Counted from the stretch's first letter, positions 35,095-46,159 are shown. The stretch: 64,000 nt of DNA from Limnoperna fortunei (GCA_944474755.1 OX104125.1:48883288-48947287); one strand, 5' to 3'. Made by a program: numbers and translations. The notes: generated by a model from the letters alone, not told the origin.

Positions 35095-35995
35095 ATAAAA
35101 AAATATCACTATATACTGGAAGTGTTTCTTCCAGATTGGTGTTCAACACTTTAGAAGGTTATTCAATTCTAATATGGAAAGCCTGTAAGTGGACCATAGT
35201 TGGTAACATGTTTGAAGAGCAACTCTGTATTCATGACAAGACCCTTTTTGTTCATTTACATGTAGCAAAAATGAGAAATCCTCAGTCCCAAAACAAATCA
35301 CTTTCCTAGTGGTTATCAAAATTTCACCCAAATTAACTACAAAATCCTATTAGCAATTGAATTGATTGTTAACATTTCGTCATTGTCCACAATACAATAC
35401 CGTATATGTGATTTTTTTCAAGCACAGAAAATTTAACGTTTTTGTTAAAAAACTTTGAATTTATTTTGGCGTAATGTAATTTTCTCGGTCTGTAATAACA
35501 TGAATAAAATGAATAACTCTATCATTTTATCTAGTATTTATAGCTTTCAAATTTTTACCGTGAATACATTAAGGTATCCGACCCATAATTCAATTCACCG
35601 TTCAATTTTATTTTTCGACAAGGAAATACAGCTTTATTAATTTAATTTATAGCTAATTAATGATAAAAAATAAATATTGTTTTACTTTGAGTCAATGTTT
35701 ACAGCAAAAAATTTTAGGTACTCAAGTAGTATTTCCGATGTTTTCCGAACATTACTGAGGTCTGCTCCATTGAAAACCAATGGACATCCGGGACACCAAA
35801 TATGATCATGTGGTCAATTGTGGTCCGGATACCTTAAATGGTCTGAGGCCCCAGTTTCATAAAATATCTCAATTTTGAGGAATCCTCAACTTATCCCTAA
35901 CTCAAATATTAAACAAAAGAATTATTAAATACTTTAATAAAAGTATTGGGGATTTGAGGAAAATCCAGTTCGATGAGTTTCTGGATGATACTGTA
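35095..35995. other. Intron between HEPN and linker exons
   Basis: No exon or clear repeat. Reading through from the HEPN exon would meet a stop at about 35909-35911. Confidence 0.5.
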
Positions 35996-36001
35996 TCTTA
36001 C

Positions 36002-36696
36002 CTCGTCTATCTGACATTGTTGAAGAAGTGTGTTCTGTAACTGAAGACATATAGTAGAATTTAGGGGTTGTTTAGCGATGTCACTCAGTCTCTGTTTGGT
36101 TTTTGTTTCCTTTCCATATATCTTTGCTATAACTAATAGCGATTTCTCTATTTCTGCCATGGACTTACAGTATTCACTGTTGGAAATTCTTCCTTCTTTG
36201 GCATGAGCAAATGAGTGGTTCCTAGAGCTAACTAGGTCATCAAGAGCAATCCTCTCAGGAGATCCCTTAGGCACAAGCGTAGTAAAGTTAACCAGAAGAA
36301 TTCTTGCCAGGGTAAAGTCAAGGTCCTGTAGCTGGAGGTTAGGATTGACAGGACAACAGCAGTGTGGAGCAGATTTACTGCCATGTTTATGACCCGATAA
36401 CTTACTGCCAGTTTTGTCAAACAATATCTCCAGTTGTGGTGGATGTAGGACTCTGCTACCTCTGGTCTCTGCACGAGTGCCAGGTGGACACTGACAACAT
36501 GGATAACGATTGAAACACATGTGATAGATGAAATGTCCATTTATCTCGATGAACCTCTGGAGTGTTATGCCTTGATTTGTCAGATGGAAATCCAGTAGAT
36601 GTAGGAATGAATCTTTGGTTTCATCTACAATTACTGTTGAATGGCGGTAGAAGTTTTCTTGTTCGTGTGTTGTCATGTTGGACAGCAGATACTTAA
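36002..36696 (-). CDS. DZIP3-like HEPN domain exon, probable start of the HEPN-Ig gene
   Basis: The first Met is at 36676 in the context CCAACATGA; the frame is also open upstream to a possible acceptor TTTTTTAG (36704-36697), so an earlier exon could exist. The exon ends after Glu225 at a strong donor, GAG|GTAAGA (36002/36001). Residues ~54-62 and 106-108 form a Cys-rich insert (CFNRYPCCQC, HCCCPVNP), followed by LDFTLARILLVNF (119-131) and the motif SRNHSFAH (151-158). Arg152-Asn153 and His158 fit the HEPN R-N-x4-H ribonuclease signature. The layout matches the DZIP3-type HEPN family that is expanded in bivalves. No signal peptide is seen, so a cytosolic protein is likely. Unspliced read-through would add 30 residues (VRYSIIQKL onward), giving a 255-residue product. 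Confidence 0.8.
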
Positions 36697-36729
36697 CTAA
36701 AAAAATGCATACATGTAATACAGTAATCG

Positions 36730-37180
36730 TTGATACTCCAAATTATAAGCTATCACAAATCATGAGTATAATAACTTTTAATACTCCTAAGCTACAACAA
36801 CCATGAGTAAATAATTGTTAATACTCCTAAACAACAAGGGCCTCGGTGGCCGAGTGGTTAAGGTAGTTTCTACATGTATACTTTTGATCACGTGGTCTGT
36901 CAACACTGAGATTACACTACAGGTTAGACATGTTAGAGTCTCACTGCGGGCAGGTTGTACTTCACTCCAATCTTAATTGACAATGATTGCCACTTTTCTA
37001 CCGAAGGTTGGGGGTTTTCTCTAGGTATTCTAGGTTCCTCCCCAAATAAATACTTGACACCATGATACAGCTGAAAAAAAGCTGAAAGTGGCATTAAAAC
37101 AGCAAACAAACAAAAACAAATACTCGTAAACTATCACAACCAAGAGTATTATAGTTGTTAATACTCCTAAACTATGCCTG
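36730..37180. repeat. Short tandem units around a SINE
   Basis: Units of ~44-48 bp with TTAATACTCCTAA and ACAACCATGAGTA occur on both sides of the SINE at 36838-37122. The SINE has landed inside this small array, just upstream of the HEPN exon. Confidence 0.6.
36838..37122 (+). mobile_element. tRNA-derived SINE (family A)
   Basis: The head GGCCTCGGTGGCCGAGTGG is an A-box-type tRNA sequence. The B-box is degraded compared with the copy at 42139. The central domain and the GCTGAAAGTGGCATTAAAAC tail are shared with that copy. AATACTC(C/G)TAAAC lies on both sides, but tandem repeats here make a target duplication uncertain. Confidence 0.82.
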
Positions 37181-37667
37181 TTGATGCCAAAATGTAGGTC
37201 CTCCAGATTTGTCACGGTTGACTGGCAAAACTTAACATTTTGTCTGACCTACTAGTATATCTCTATATCTGGCAGAGAGAGAGAGTCATGAGAGCACTTA
37301 GAAGCATTAATTTCTAACTTTTGTCTTCTGATACATAATTCAGGGACATAGTTCCAGTATCAATTTTTGTAACATTTGGTCATGATCTTCGAGGGCAAGG
37401 CAAGCCCTTACGGAATTGGCATGCACCAAGTATACTTAAAGTATAAGGCAAGTATACTTCAAGTATACTTTAAGTATATCTGTTATACTTGAAAACTGAA
37501 GTATACTTAAAGTATTAGCCAAGTATACTTGGAGTATTAGCTAGTTATACTTGTGTTATACTTTGTATCCTTGTAATAGCAAAGTATAACTCAAGTATAC
37601 TTGAAGTATACAAGAAGTATACTTCAAATGGATATTATCAAACATTTTATGTAAAAGTTATACTTGA

Positions 37668-37746
37668 AGAATTTATTTGGACTTAGACTTTTTCAGGAGT
37701 TTGACAGAGGAATGCATCTTACAGAAAATGTATAAGTCCAAATAAA
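37668..37746. repeat. Inverted repeat next to the left palindrome array
   Basis: ATTTATTTGGACTTA and TAAGTCCAAATAAAT form a 15-bp stem with a ~45-nt loop. Confidence 0.7.
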
Positions 37747-38389
37747 TTAAAATTCTATGTTTTTTAATAAAAATAATGTTTTTTTTGCAGTTTTTTGCCA
37801 ACATAACATTAACAAATGATATTATCCAACATTATTATACATATTAATGTAACCCATCCCTAGAGTTTCCATGATAATAGGTTTTTCCATGTTGAAATGA
37901 ATAATTTTCCATGGAAAGTTATTAAACCAAAGAAAAAATTTCATTGAATTCCATGGAAAGGAAAATGATATGGCGTGGAAATGGACTTGGAAATTTTAAC
38001 ACATTGAAACTATCATTGAATGTAGAACTTTAATCAAATTAAGCATGGAACATCATGGAATCTTTGGACTTATTTTTTTCATTTATGTATGCGGTAATTT
38101 CCTTATATTTGACGTCTTTCCGGTGTCAACTTTGTTTTATCCATACGACTTCCATTTCCGCTACGTCACAGAATTCAAATTTTGTTTCCTGGCTTTGGAG
38201 CGGCAATTTAAAGAATTTCTTGTTCCTATCATTGTAACTTTTATATACATGTTCATTTATGAGCTTTCTTCCAATAAATATTTCTTTCTTTCTTTCTTAT
38301 ATACTGGGTCGATTTTGTTATTGTGTGCGAGAAGGGAAAAAACCAAGTCTATACCTGCCAACTTTTGAAAATTAAAAAAAAAAATATTA

Positions 38390-39520
38390 CTTTACCCATA
38401 TCTACACGGGTTTGTAATTATTTCTGCTCCGAATTTAAAAATCTACATGAAAAACCCTACCTTTATGTTTCTAATGCCATTTAACTCTCAAATTTTATTA
38501 ATTTCCACCAGTTTGAAACGAAACGGACAAGAACAAACACACACACAAAAACCAATCTTAATTAAAATTAAATCTTTCACAAGCTCCCCCCTTTTTGTTA
38601 TTGTCGTTTTGAAGATCTAACAACATCCCATTACAGGTCATCTCAGGTTGAACTTCTGTATTGACCAATCAATTTTTATTGCCATTTTTGCTTAGGCACC
38701 ATTAAACTTGAAACCTATGCCCTGTTCACTTAAGGTAAAATAAAATAAAAATAAATGCCTATCTACCTACCCTATTTTTTTCAAGCATGTAACAGGAAAC
38801 ACACATACTTTTTTATTTGTCCTGATTAGGCTTATAGATATAAAGGGACATTGTAGGAAAAAACAAGCTTTAATTTTTCAAATATTTTCTTTTTTATTTC
38901 AGAATATTGCCTTTAATTGTATCCCAATACTACAGAAATAATGTTTGTTAAGCTATTAAGGGGAAGTGCAGCGATTTGAGATTAACAATTAAAATGTCAT
39001 CAATGCCAAAAAGTAGCTGAGGTAAGACATTAGTCTTTGCATGATTTTTATGTTGCCTGCAACATGTTGCAAAGCGACATATAAGTGTCTCTTTAGCTAT
39101 ATGCTTTGTCCTGTGGCATCACAATAACTTTCGTCACAGTTTTCTGGGCAACTTCATGACGCAGCCTCTTGATATTTGGCATGTAGCTTTGTCATATAAA
39201 AGTTTATGCTGCCACTGTCTCGTTTCTAATGACTTTTCGTCTCTGGCGAGACAAAATGAAAGTACAATGTATATACACACAGTAACTAGACCTGTTTTCA
39301 TAGTGACACAAGTAAATCAAGAAATCTGTGAGTCAATGCTAATTAATGTACCACTGTTTTTGATAAAATCTATATACATGTACTATATGTGTTCAGTATC
39401 TACTTTCTGTTTAATGTAGAGTTATGGACTTATAAATGAGTTATATTTGGAAACAAATATAATCCCAGATGAAGGGAACCACAATGATAAAAATTATACA
39501 GGGGATATAAAAAAAATTGA
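38390..39520. other. Interior of the 4.1-kb element, no gene recognised
   Basis: AT-rich; a GAGACA-containing dispersed repeat lies near 39050-39260. The open frame at 38045-38368 is hydrophobic, ends near a CTTT run, and matches no family. Confidence 0.4.
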
Positions 39521-39524
39521 ATAA

Positions 39525-40700
39525 TGTGTCCATGGGACACGGATGCCCCCGCTAAAGGAAGTCCCAAACAGGAAGTAGTTGTCCAACAGGTCTGAAAGTC
39601 GCTTTGGACCTACAACTTGTGATACTTAACCACCCTGCCAAATTTCAAATTGTTCTAATGTACGGTTTCTGAGAAAAGCTTGACTTAAATTTTCATACTC
39701 ATGTTTACACATTTTCATTTAGGTCCAGTCGCAAACAGGAAGTACAGGGATTTACACTAAAAGTCGCGACTAAATATTTTCATGGGCAAGTAAAGTTTGC
39801 TTTTCGATCGTCCAGGTGGCGATCTGTGATGATTTGGTTGATATACGTTTCCACGAATTTTGCCCTGTCATTCTGAGCAGTAGCGGTATGTCTCCTTTCA
39901 ATTTTATTTCAATATTGGTAAGAAATCTTAAATATTTTTTCTTTCTGCGTCATTGTTTATCCTGTTTACGCGCCACACAGTGTTAGCTGGTCCCTTCTGG
40001 CTTTTACTTTTTACATAAAGCGTAGTAAAAATAATACCGGAAACAGTTCAAGCGAAAGAATATACGAAAATTTCCGGATTGGGTATGAACTCCGGGACGG
40101 AGATTGCAATTACGATGCGGCTAATGTTGAAATGAGTATTGCAATGATTTATGCATAATACAAATTAGTACTTTGGCAGTAACTTTCAAAAAAGTAAATT
40201 TAAATCATTAAATACTTTTAATAGTGCATTTTTTGTTAACTACATAATATTATTTGTTTCACAATGGTCTGTTTTTACTTCTGGTTCTATCCCATCATTT
40301 TATTGAACGGTTTTAATTTATGGGAGTGTATTCTTTTTTATTATCATAAATATGAAAAAATGTGGGCGCCTAACTTTTTCACTGGGCGCCAAAATTTTTT
40401 AAGTTAGGAGGTGGCAACCATTATTAAAAAGTTAGTATATATCCCTGAAGTAGTTGTCCGGCAGGTCTGAAAGTCGCTTAGAACGCACAACTTGTGATCC
40501 TGAACCACCCTGCCAAATTTCAAATTGTTCTGATGTACAGTTTCTGAGAAAAGCTTGACAGAAATTTTCATACTCATGTTAACACATTTTCATAACGGCC
40601 CAGTCACAAACAGGAAATAGTTGTCCGACAGGTCTGACAATTCGTAAGGACAGACAGACATGAGTAAATCTAAATGCCCCCGACATGTTGTCGCGGGGGC
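39525..40700 (+). repeat. Dispersed repeat split by an insertion
   Basis: Same family as 18590-18985. The left part is 39525-39744 and the right part 40448-40700, ending in a strong hairpin (GCCCCCGACATGTTGTCG then CGGGGGC, ~40672-40700). The break lies inside CAGGAAGTAGTTGTCC. Confidence 0.82.
39745..40447. mobile_element. hAT-like MITE with 5-bp target duplication, empty site known
   Basis: Ends CAGGGATTTACACTAA and its imperfect inverse TTAGTATATATCCCTG. AAGTA flanks both sides (39740-39744 and 40448-40452). The uninterrupted target (GGAAGTAGTTGTCC) is present in the related repeat at 18790, which shows directly what the site looked like before insertion. No coding capacity. Confidence 0.85.
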
Positions 40701-41499
40701 ATACACAAATTGAAATAATATTACTACTAGTACCAGATAGCTTGGGGTTTTCACTGTTCAACGCCTCTGTTAAGTTAAGTCTTTTTTGGGGTTGTAGTCT
40801 ACTTAAGGTCTAGATAGACTGTGAATGAGTTTCACAGTGGTGCTGACAGGCGAAACATACTTGTAGAGGCCACATTTGTTTATTAATCAGTCGCATGCAC
40901 AACTTTTATTTTTCTTTCCAGCACATCGGCAAAGAACAGAAAGAAAACAGAGAGAAAAAAAGGGACTCCTTAATCATGTCAGTGTTTTGTTGGAGTTTTA
41001 AGACATTTTTGTATTTAATGTTATTTGAATAAATATTTAGTTAATTTTTAGTGTTTAAGGCCAGAAAATGCCACAGTGATGGACCAATCAGTCAACTCAT
41101 ACAGTTAAGTCAGGTACCTGAACATAATACTTCAAGTATACTTTAAGTATACTTCAAGTATACTGTAAGTATAAAACCTAAAGTATTCTCTAAGTATATT
41201 TCAAGTATAACTAAAGTATACTTCAAGTATACTGCAAGTATAAAACCTTAGTATTCTCTAAGTATACTTAAAGTATAACTAAAGTATACTTCAAGTATAA
41301 CTAAAGTATACTTCAAGTATAAAGGTCTAAGTATTAGCCAAGTATACTTAGTTAAAGTATCTTTGGCTAACTAATTTGCCTATAAAATCAAAATACTTGA
41401 AGTATACTTAAAGTATACTTCTGAGTTATACTTCAGTTATACTTGGAAGTATACTTGAAGTATACTTGAAGTACTAATAATTTCCGTAAGGGAGGCTCC

Positions 41500-42125
41500 A
41501 TTTGGTACAGGGCAGCAACCAAGAAAATAAGGCTTTGGGTTTTAAACATTTAACTTTGACTGAAAATTTTAAGCAGCTGTTTATGTCCCATCAAGGAAAG
41601 TTGGGGGACATATAGATTTTCAGTCCGTTTTCCATTTATTCGCTTGTTTGTTCCACCTCAGGCATGTCAGGTTTACCTTGGCATTGAAGACTTTTTTTCA
41701 ATCTACTAGTAGATGACCTACATGTATTATTTTCATGAAACTTGATACAGTTACAACATGACATCTCTTTACTGGAAAATTCTGTGCATATTTCATGCTT
41801 TAGTGAACATTAGATAAATGGGATGTTTAACCATTATGTGCCAAGAGGTACATCAGTGCCTCAGAGAGATTTTCGTGTTTATAAAAAAATTGTTTACTAT
41901 ATAATGTTACTTACATGTACATGTATGTAGGACAATGAAAAATTGAAACCAGTACGAAAAGCGATTTTTTAACTGTTTGCCAAAAAAAAAATATTAAAGT
42001 GAGAAAATCCTACACTTTGAGTGATTTTTATTATATTAATGCGAAAATAAAATCTTGGAGAAAAGGCAAAATTTTTTTTGTATGATATACATGTATATGT
42101 ATACAAGACACAGAAACTAATTTTT
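41500..42125. other. No recognised feature
   Basis: AT-rich intergenic or intronic sequence. Confidence 0.4.
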
Positions 42126-42138
42126 CAAGCCAAATTAT

Positions 42139-42401
42139 GGGGCCTCGGTGGCCGAGTGGTCAAGGTAGTTCGTCTACCATTGATCACGTGGTCTGTCAAC
42201 ACTGAGATTGCGGGTTCGATTCTCACTGCAGGCAGGGTGTACTCGACCCCAATCTTAATTGACAAGGATTGCCAGTTTTCCTACCGCAGGTCGGGGGTTC
42301 TCTCCGGGTACTCCGGCTTCCTCCCCCAATAAAAACTGGACGCCATGAAATAGCTGAAAAATTGCTGAAAGTGGCGTTAAAACACCATTCAAACAATCAA
42401 A
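42139..42401 (+). mobile_element. Intact tRNA-derived SINE with perfect 13-bp target duplication
   Basis: The head GGCCTCGGTGGCCGAGTGG holds the A box and GCGGGTTCGATTCTC the B box, so internal pol III promoter elements look intact. A central domain (CCGGGTACTCCGGCTTCC) and a tail (GCTGAAAGTGGCGTTAAAAC, then CAAACAATCAAA) follow. CAAGCCAAATTAT is repeated exactly at 42126-42138 and 42402-42414, the mark of LINE-driven insertion. It resembles bivalve tRNA-SINEs; I cannot name the family with certainty. Confidence 0.9.
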
Positions 42402-42414
42402 CAAGCCAAATTAT

Positions 42415-42905
42415 TCAATGTAATTACTTCACAATCAGGTAACAAAAAGTGCCTTAATATTAAATCACTACACAGTTTAGACAGAAACAGTTAATATTTA
42501 TGCAATTTCCCTGCCGTGATGTTTAGCTTACTTATGTCAAATTAAAATGTACAACAAACACTAGTATTCGGAAGAAGCTTTTGCTTTCAGGAAAATACAC
42601 TACAGATTATGTGAATTATGTGCTTCCCACATGCCCAGGTGTGTTGCCCACGGTGGCCAAGTGTCCATTCCATATTGTGGGCTTCATGGTGGGCATAAAT
42701 AAATTGGTGTCTACGGTAGGAGGAAAAAATGTAATTTTAAAAATCCATTTTACCTGTTTATAACATAATATATATTCAACTACATTATTCCTTATGTTTC
42801 TATTACTGTCTTAAATTAATGCTGTGTGAACTAAACGGAATTGTCACATGTTAAGGAAGATGTATATGTATTTTAGCATAAATAAATAGATCAAGATGTT
42901 CTCCA
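42415..42905. other. No recognised feature; possible 3' UTR of the exon at 42910
   Basis: No AATAAA signal is visible on the minus strand close to the stop. Confidence 0.35.
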
Positions 42906-42909
42906 TCCT

Positions 42910-43074
42910 TTAAAATAGAAATCCCAATCCAAACGTGACCATTAACGGATCAGGGGATTGAACACAGCCGATCTCTTTGACAGTTCCATTCAAACTAACT
43001 TGCCAAACTTGTGTTCCTTTAAAACCAAACTGATGACGATACAATGACTTTGCATGGACTTTCTCACAGTTTCC
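42910..43074 (-). CDS. Possible terminal exon of an unknown minus-strand gene
   Basis: After a TAATTTCAG acceptor-like site (43083-43075), 54 codons stay open to a TAA at 42912-42910. The peptide begins GNCEKVHAKSLYR and continues with FGFKGTQVWQVSLNG and ends FGLGFLF. Composition looks like a folded protein (Gly, Val, Trp, spaced hydrophobics), and local GC is higher than the flanks. It lacks Met at its start, and I recognise no family. Weak points: a poor pyrimidine tract and no upstream exon found. It could be chance. Confidence 0.35.
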   Translation of the reverse strand, partial: GNCEKVHAKSLYRHQFGFKGTQVWQVSLNGTVKEIGCVQSPDPLMVTFGLGFLF

Positions 43075-43079
43075 CTGAA

Positions 43080-43890
43080 ATTATGTACCCCCATCAATCA
43101 AGATTTATTACAATAATAGAAAATACCTTAATTAAACATGACAGAAGTACAAAAACCTCATCAGATTTTAAGATTATTTCATATTACAAAAAAGATAACT
43201 CTATCAGAAATAAAGAAATCACCTAAGCGGAAAATGAAAATGTGAGGATTTTAGTGAACATGTTCGTAAATTAATGTAAGAAACGTCCAACAAATGCTCT
43301 AATATTTATGAAATTTACATGTATTCTTAAGCAAGGTTTCTATCTTCCCAAGACGGATACAAATTTATAATGCAAAGAATTTAAGACATGTAACTTTTGG
43401 GACAAATTTTAATCAAATACTATTATATTCATGATATTATTAATGTAATATCACCTGTGACAATGATTTATTTTTCACTGGCAACATAAGTTGATATTTC
43501 ATAGTTTGTTTTATGAATAATAGGGGTTAAGTACATTTGTCACATCTGAGACATTTCAATTGACTTGATTAATAAGCTGGATTATAGAGGATTAACAATT
43601 ATGTGAGGAATGTCTTTTAATCTTAACTCAATTATTGCAGTCTGTAATTGCTGTCAATTTTTTTAATGCCAAAAGTGACCGGCCCTTTTAAGGTCTTTTT
43701 AAAATTTGATTGGCTAGCCCAATTTTGAAGGATTTCGAATAATAAATTTGGAAGGGAATTTTTAGATTTAGAATCACGAAGTATAAAATTTTACTTATTT
43801 AATTGACAATTTGAATGGAGATTTTTACATTGTTTTGTGGAAATTCTTGTAAAATTATGGTGACTTAGACAGGAATTTTAGTTGTTATTG
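43080..43890. other. No recognised feature
   Basis: AT-rich sequence before the LINE fragment. Confidence 0.4.
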
Positions 43891-43904
43891 TGAACTTCAG
43901 GGGT

Positions 43905-45260
43905 TGTGCTGGGCTTCGCCAATGTCGCCATTGCATTTTTTTTATTTCAATTTACCTCAATTTCCTGCATAATCCTAGAACATATCATCCACACCAGCAT
44001 AATGAAACACTTCGACAACAACAGAATTTTATCAGCTGTTCAACATGGGTTTAGAAACAAGCGATCATGTGAAACTCAACCCATAGTCACTGTACAGGAG
44101 ATGGGTAGAAGCTTGGACAAAGGTTCCTAGGTAGACATAATACTTCTTGATTTACCAAAAGCTTTCGACAAGGTTCCACACTCAAGATTACTACGGAGTG
44201 AACAGTAAAACCATCAACTGGATATAATCTTTTTAAACACAGAGAAACCAAAATGTAGTACTAGAAGGTGCAAAGTCAACATCTGCTCCAGTCATGTCCG
44301 GCATACCCCAAGGCTCAGTTTTAGGTCCTTTATTATTCCTCGCGTACATCAACGACATGCCAGAAACTGTTAAACACTCAGAGACCAGACTTTTCGCAGA
44401 CGACACCATCCTTTCAGAGAAATCACCAACGATCATGACAAAACCTTACTCCAGGAAGATCTAACAGCTCTGGAAACTTGGGGATAAACTGGCAGATGGC
44501 CTTCAACTCATCAAAATGCACCGTTATAAGGATAACTTCTAGCAAAGCAAAGCCTATACAGCCGACCCGATATCAGCTCCACGATCAAACCCTCGAGATA
44601 GAGAATGCAAGTAAATATTTAGGAGTAACAATAACCAGCAATCTAACTTGGGATAAACATGTGGATAATGTGGTCAGCAAGGAAAACAAAACACTAGGCT
44701 TCATTAGACGGAACCTCAAAGACGAGTAAGGGAGACTAGTTATACATCAATAGTCCGACCCGTATTGGAATATGCATCTACAGTGCGGGATCTTACCAAC
44801 TATAGTAAAATCAGAGCATTGGAAAATGTCCAGAGAAGAGCTTCACGCTTTGTTGTAAATGACCAGCACTAGAACACCAGGCTGTGTCTCCAACATGGTT
44901 GAATCTCTAGGCTGGCAAAACCTGGAAAACGGTAGACGAAGCAACAGACTATGTATGATGTACAAAATCAAACACAACCTTGTGGACATCTCCAAGGAAC
45001 AGTACATCCAAAGTGGGGACAGTAGAACAAGAGGTCAATATAAAGTGTACCAAGAAAGGACCAACAGCACCATCTACAGAAATTCTTTCTTCATTAGAAC
45101 AGTAGTAGACTGGAACAAACTACCTGTAGCAACAACAATGGCATACTCCATTGAGGACTTAGGGCTAACCTTGTGGTTAGCTATGTCAGATGCTAGCTCC
45201 AGTCGACCCATGTATATAGCTTTAGATGTAAGTTTTGGAATGTTTTATTGTAAATAGTCC
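43905..45260 (+). pseudogene. Degenerate LINE (Jockey/CR1-like) reverse transcriptase
   Basis: Fragments in order: EHIIHTSIMKHF and QHGFRNKRSCETQ (43975-44080), LLDLPKAFDKVPHSRLL after a stop (44147-44190), SGIPQGSVLGPLLFL then LFADDTIL (44297-44412; FADD is the catalytic box), SKYLGVTITSNLTWDKHV (44610-44664), then RPVLEYAS and NVQRRASRFV (44756-44850). The C-terminal part at 44859-45257 has KPGKR- and SNMVESLGWQ-type ends and RTVVDWNKLP. At least four frame changes or stops and a short deletion after RLL make it dead. Confidence 0.85.
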
Positions 45261-45299
45261 TTGGGATGACTACTGTTTGTGTCTGGGTAGTATGAAGTC

Positions 45300-46000
45300 C
45301 AGCAGAACATAAAACATTCGATACCGACTCCTGTTCTACACCGAAAGAAAAATTGGCGACAAAATATTGTCGCTGGCGATTTTTTTGGCGCCAGTATATC
45401 TTTGTTACAAACTGAAAGAAATGACCGGAAATAAGACCATAAATCAGTTAAAGGTGTTGTTCTAGATCACTCACACACATAAAGATTACAGTTGTACACA
45501 ATTTACAGTCAGTTTATGACTGTAACAATACTTAACCACAGCAGGTGTCAAAGCTATCAAAAGTGTAGTATTGTGTCAAGGTTGATCAAACATAATTTCT
45601 TTAATCTTGCTTCACTGAGAAAATGTAAATTTCAAAGAATAGAAATCTAATAGTACAAGATAAAAGTTTCTGAACAGTTTTCTTGTCTTTTCTTTTTAGC
45701 ATGTTTATTTTTTCAAACTATAGGTCAGAATAAGATCGAGGACAAAATGTTGTAAAAATTTTCTAAAAATAATTTAAACAACGAGTTACTTCCCTTGCTT
45801 TTCATAAAAATAAAGATATTTACACAACTGAACCTGGCATACTTTTCTAAATTTGTATTGCAAATAATAACTTAAATAAATACACATTTTAAACAGTATA
45901 TTTGTAAACATTTGGTGGTAAATTATATTAAAAATTGAAAGTTGAAAGTAAAATTGAGTATTTTACCTTTTGTGCTATATTAACTGGAATTTAATCACTC
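45300..46000. other. No gene recognised
   Basis: A segment with GGCGATTTTTTTGGCGCC near 45380 is echoed near 46475-46530 as direct repeats; otherwise nothing. Confidence 0.4.
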
Positions 46001-46022
46001 AGTGGAGATGCAGTGTTATTGT

Positions 46023-46150
46023 ACCGTCCGACCAAGGGCATTAAGTTGTCGGTGTAGGACGTAAAAAACTCCCAAAGTCAAGTATTATTGTATTTAAATC
46101 CGTGCGAGACCGCTTTAAGGTAGTCAAGGACGTTAAAAACCCAATAAGTA
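46023..46150 (+). repeat. Short dispersed repeat, first 51 bp identical to 32622-32672
   Basis: Both copies start ACCGTCCGACCAAGGGCATT and run identically for 51 bp to AAAAAACTCCC. The GACGTTAAAAA end resembles SINE 3' ends. Confidence 0.75.
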
Positions 46151-46159
46151 AGTAGTGTT

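Larger units (their letters stand above)
37405..41492. mobile_element. 4.1-kb inverted-repeat element with AAGTATACTT arrays at both ends
   Basis: Left end CCCTTACGGAATT (37405-37417) is inverted at the right end, AATTTCCGTAAGGG (41479-41492). Just inside each end are arrays of the palindrome AAGTATACTT, often as TTGAAGTATACTTCAA (left ~37427-37665, right ~41115-41480). The interior has no recognisable transposase and contains other nested repeats. Because the unit is its own reverse complement, arms can pair with each other and within themselves. Confidence 0.8.

Noticed and set aside
36232..36540. 102-codon minus-strand frame
   Set aside because: Alternative frame inside the HEPN exon; the HEPN frame has the recognised motifs.
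38045..38368. Membrane protein of 107 residues
   Set aside because: Hydrophobic because of T-rich DNA; ends near a CTTT run, has no relatives that I recognise, and overlaps another frame.
44859..45257. Independent 132-residue gene
   Set aside because: It is the C-terminal part of the LINE beginning near 43905, in a shifted frame.
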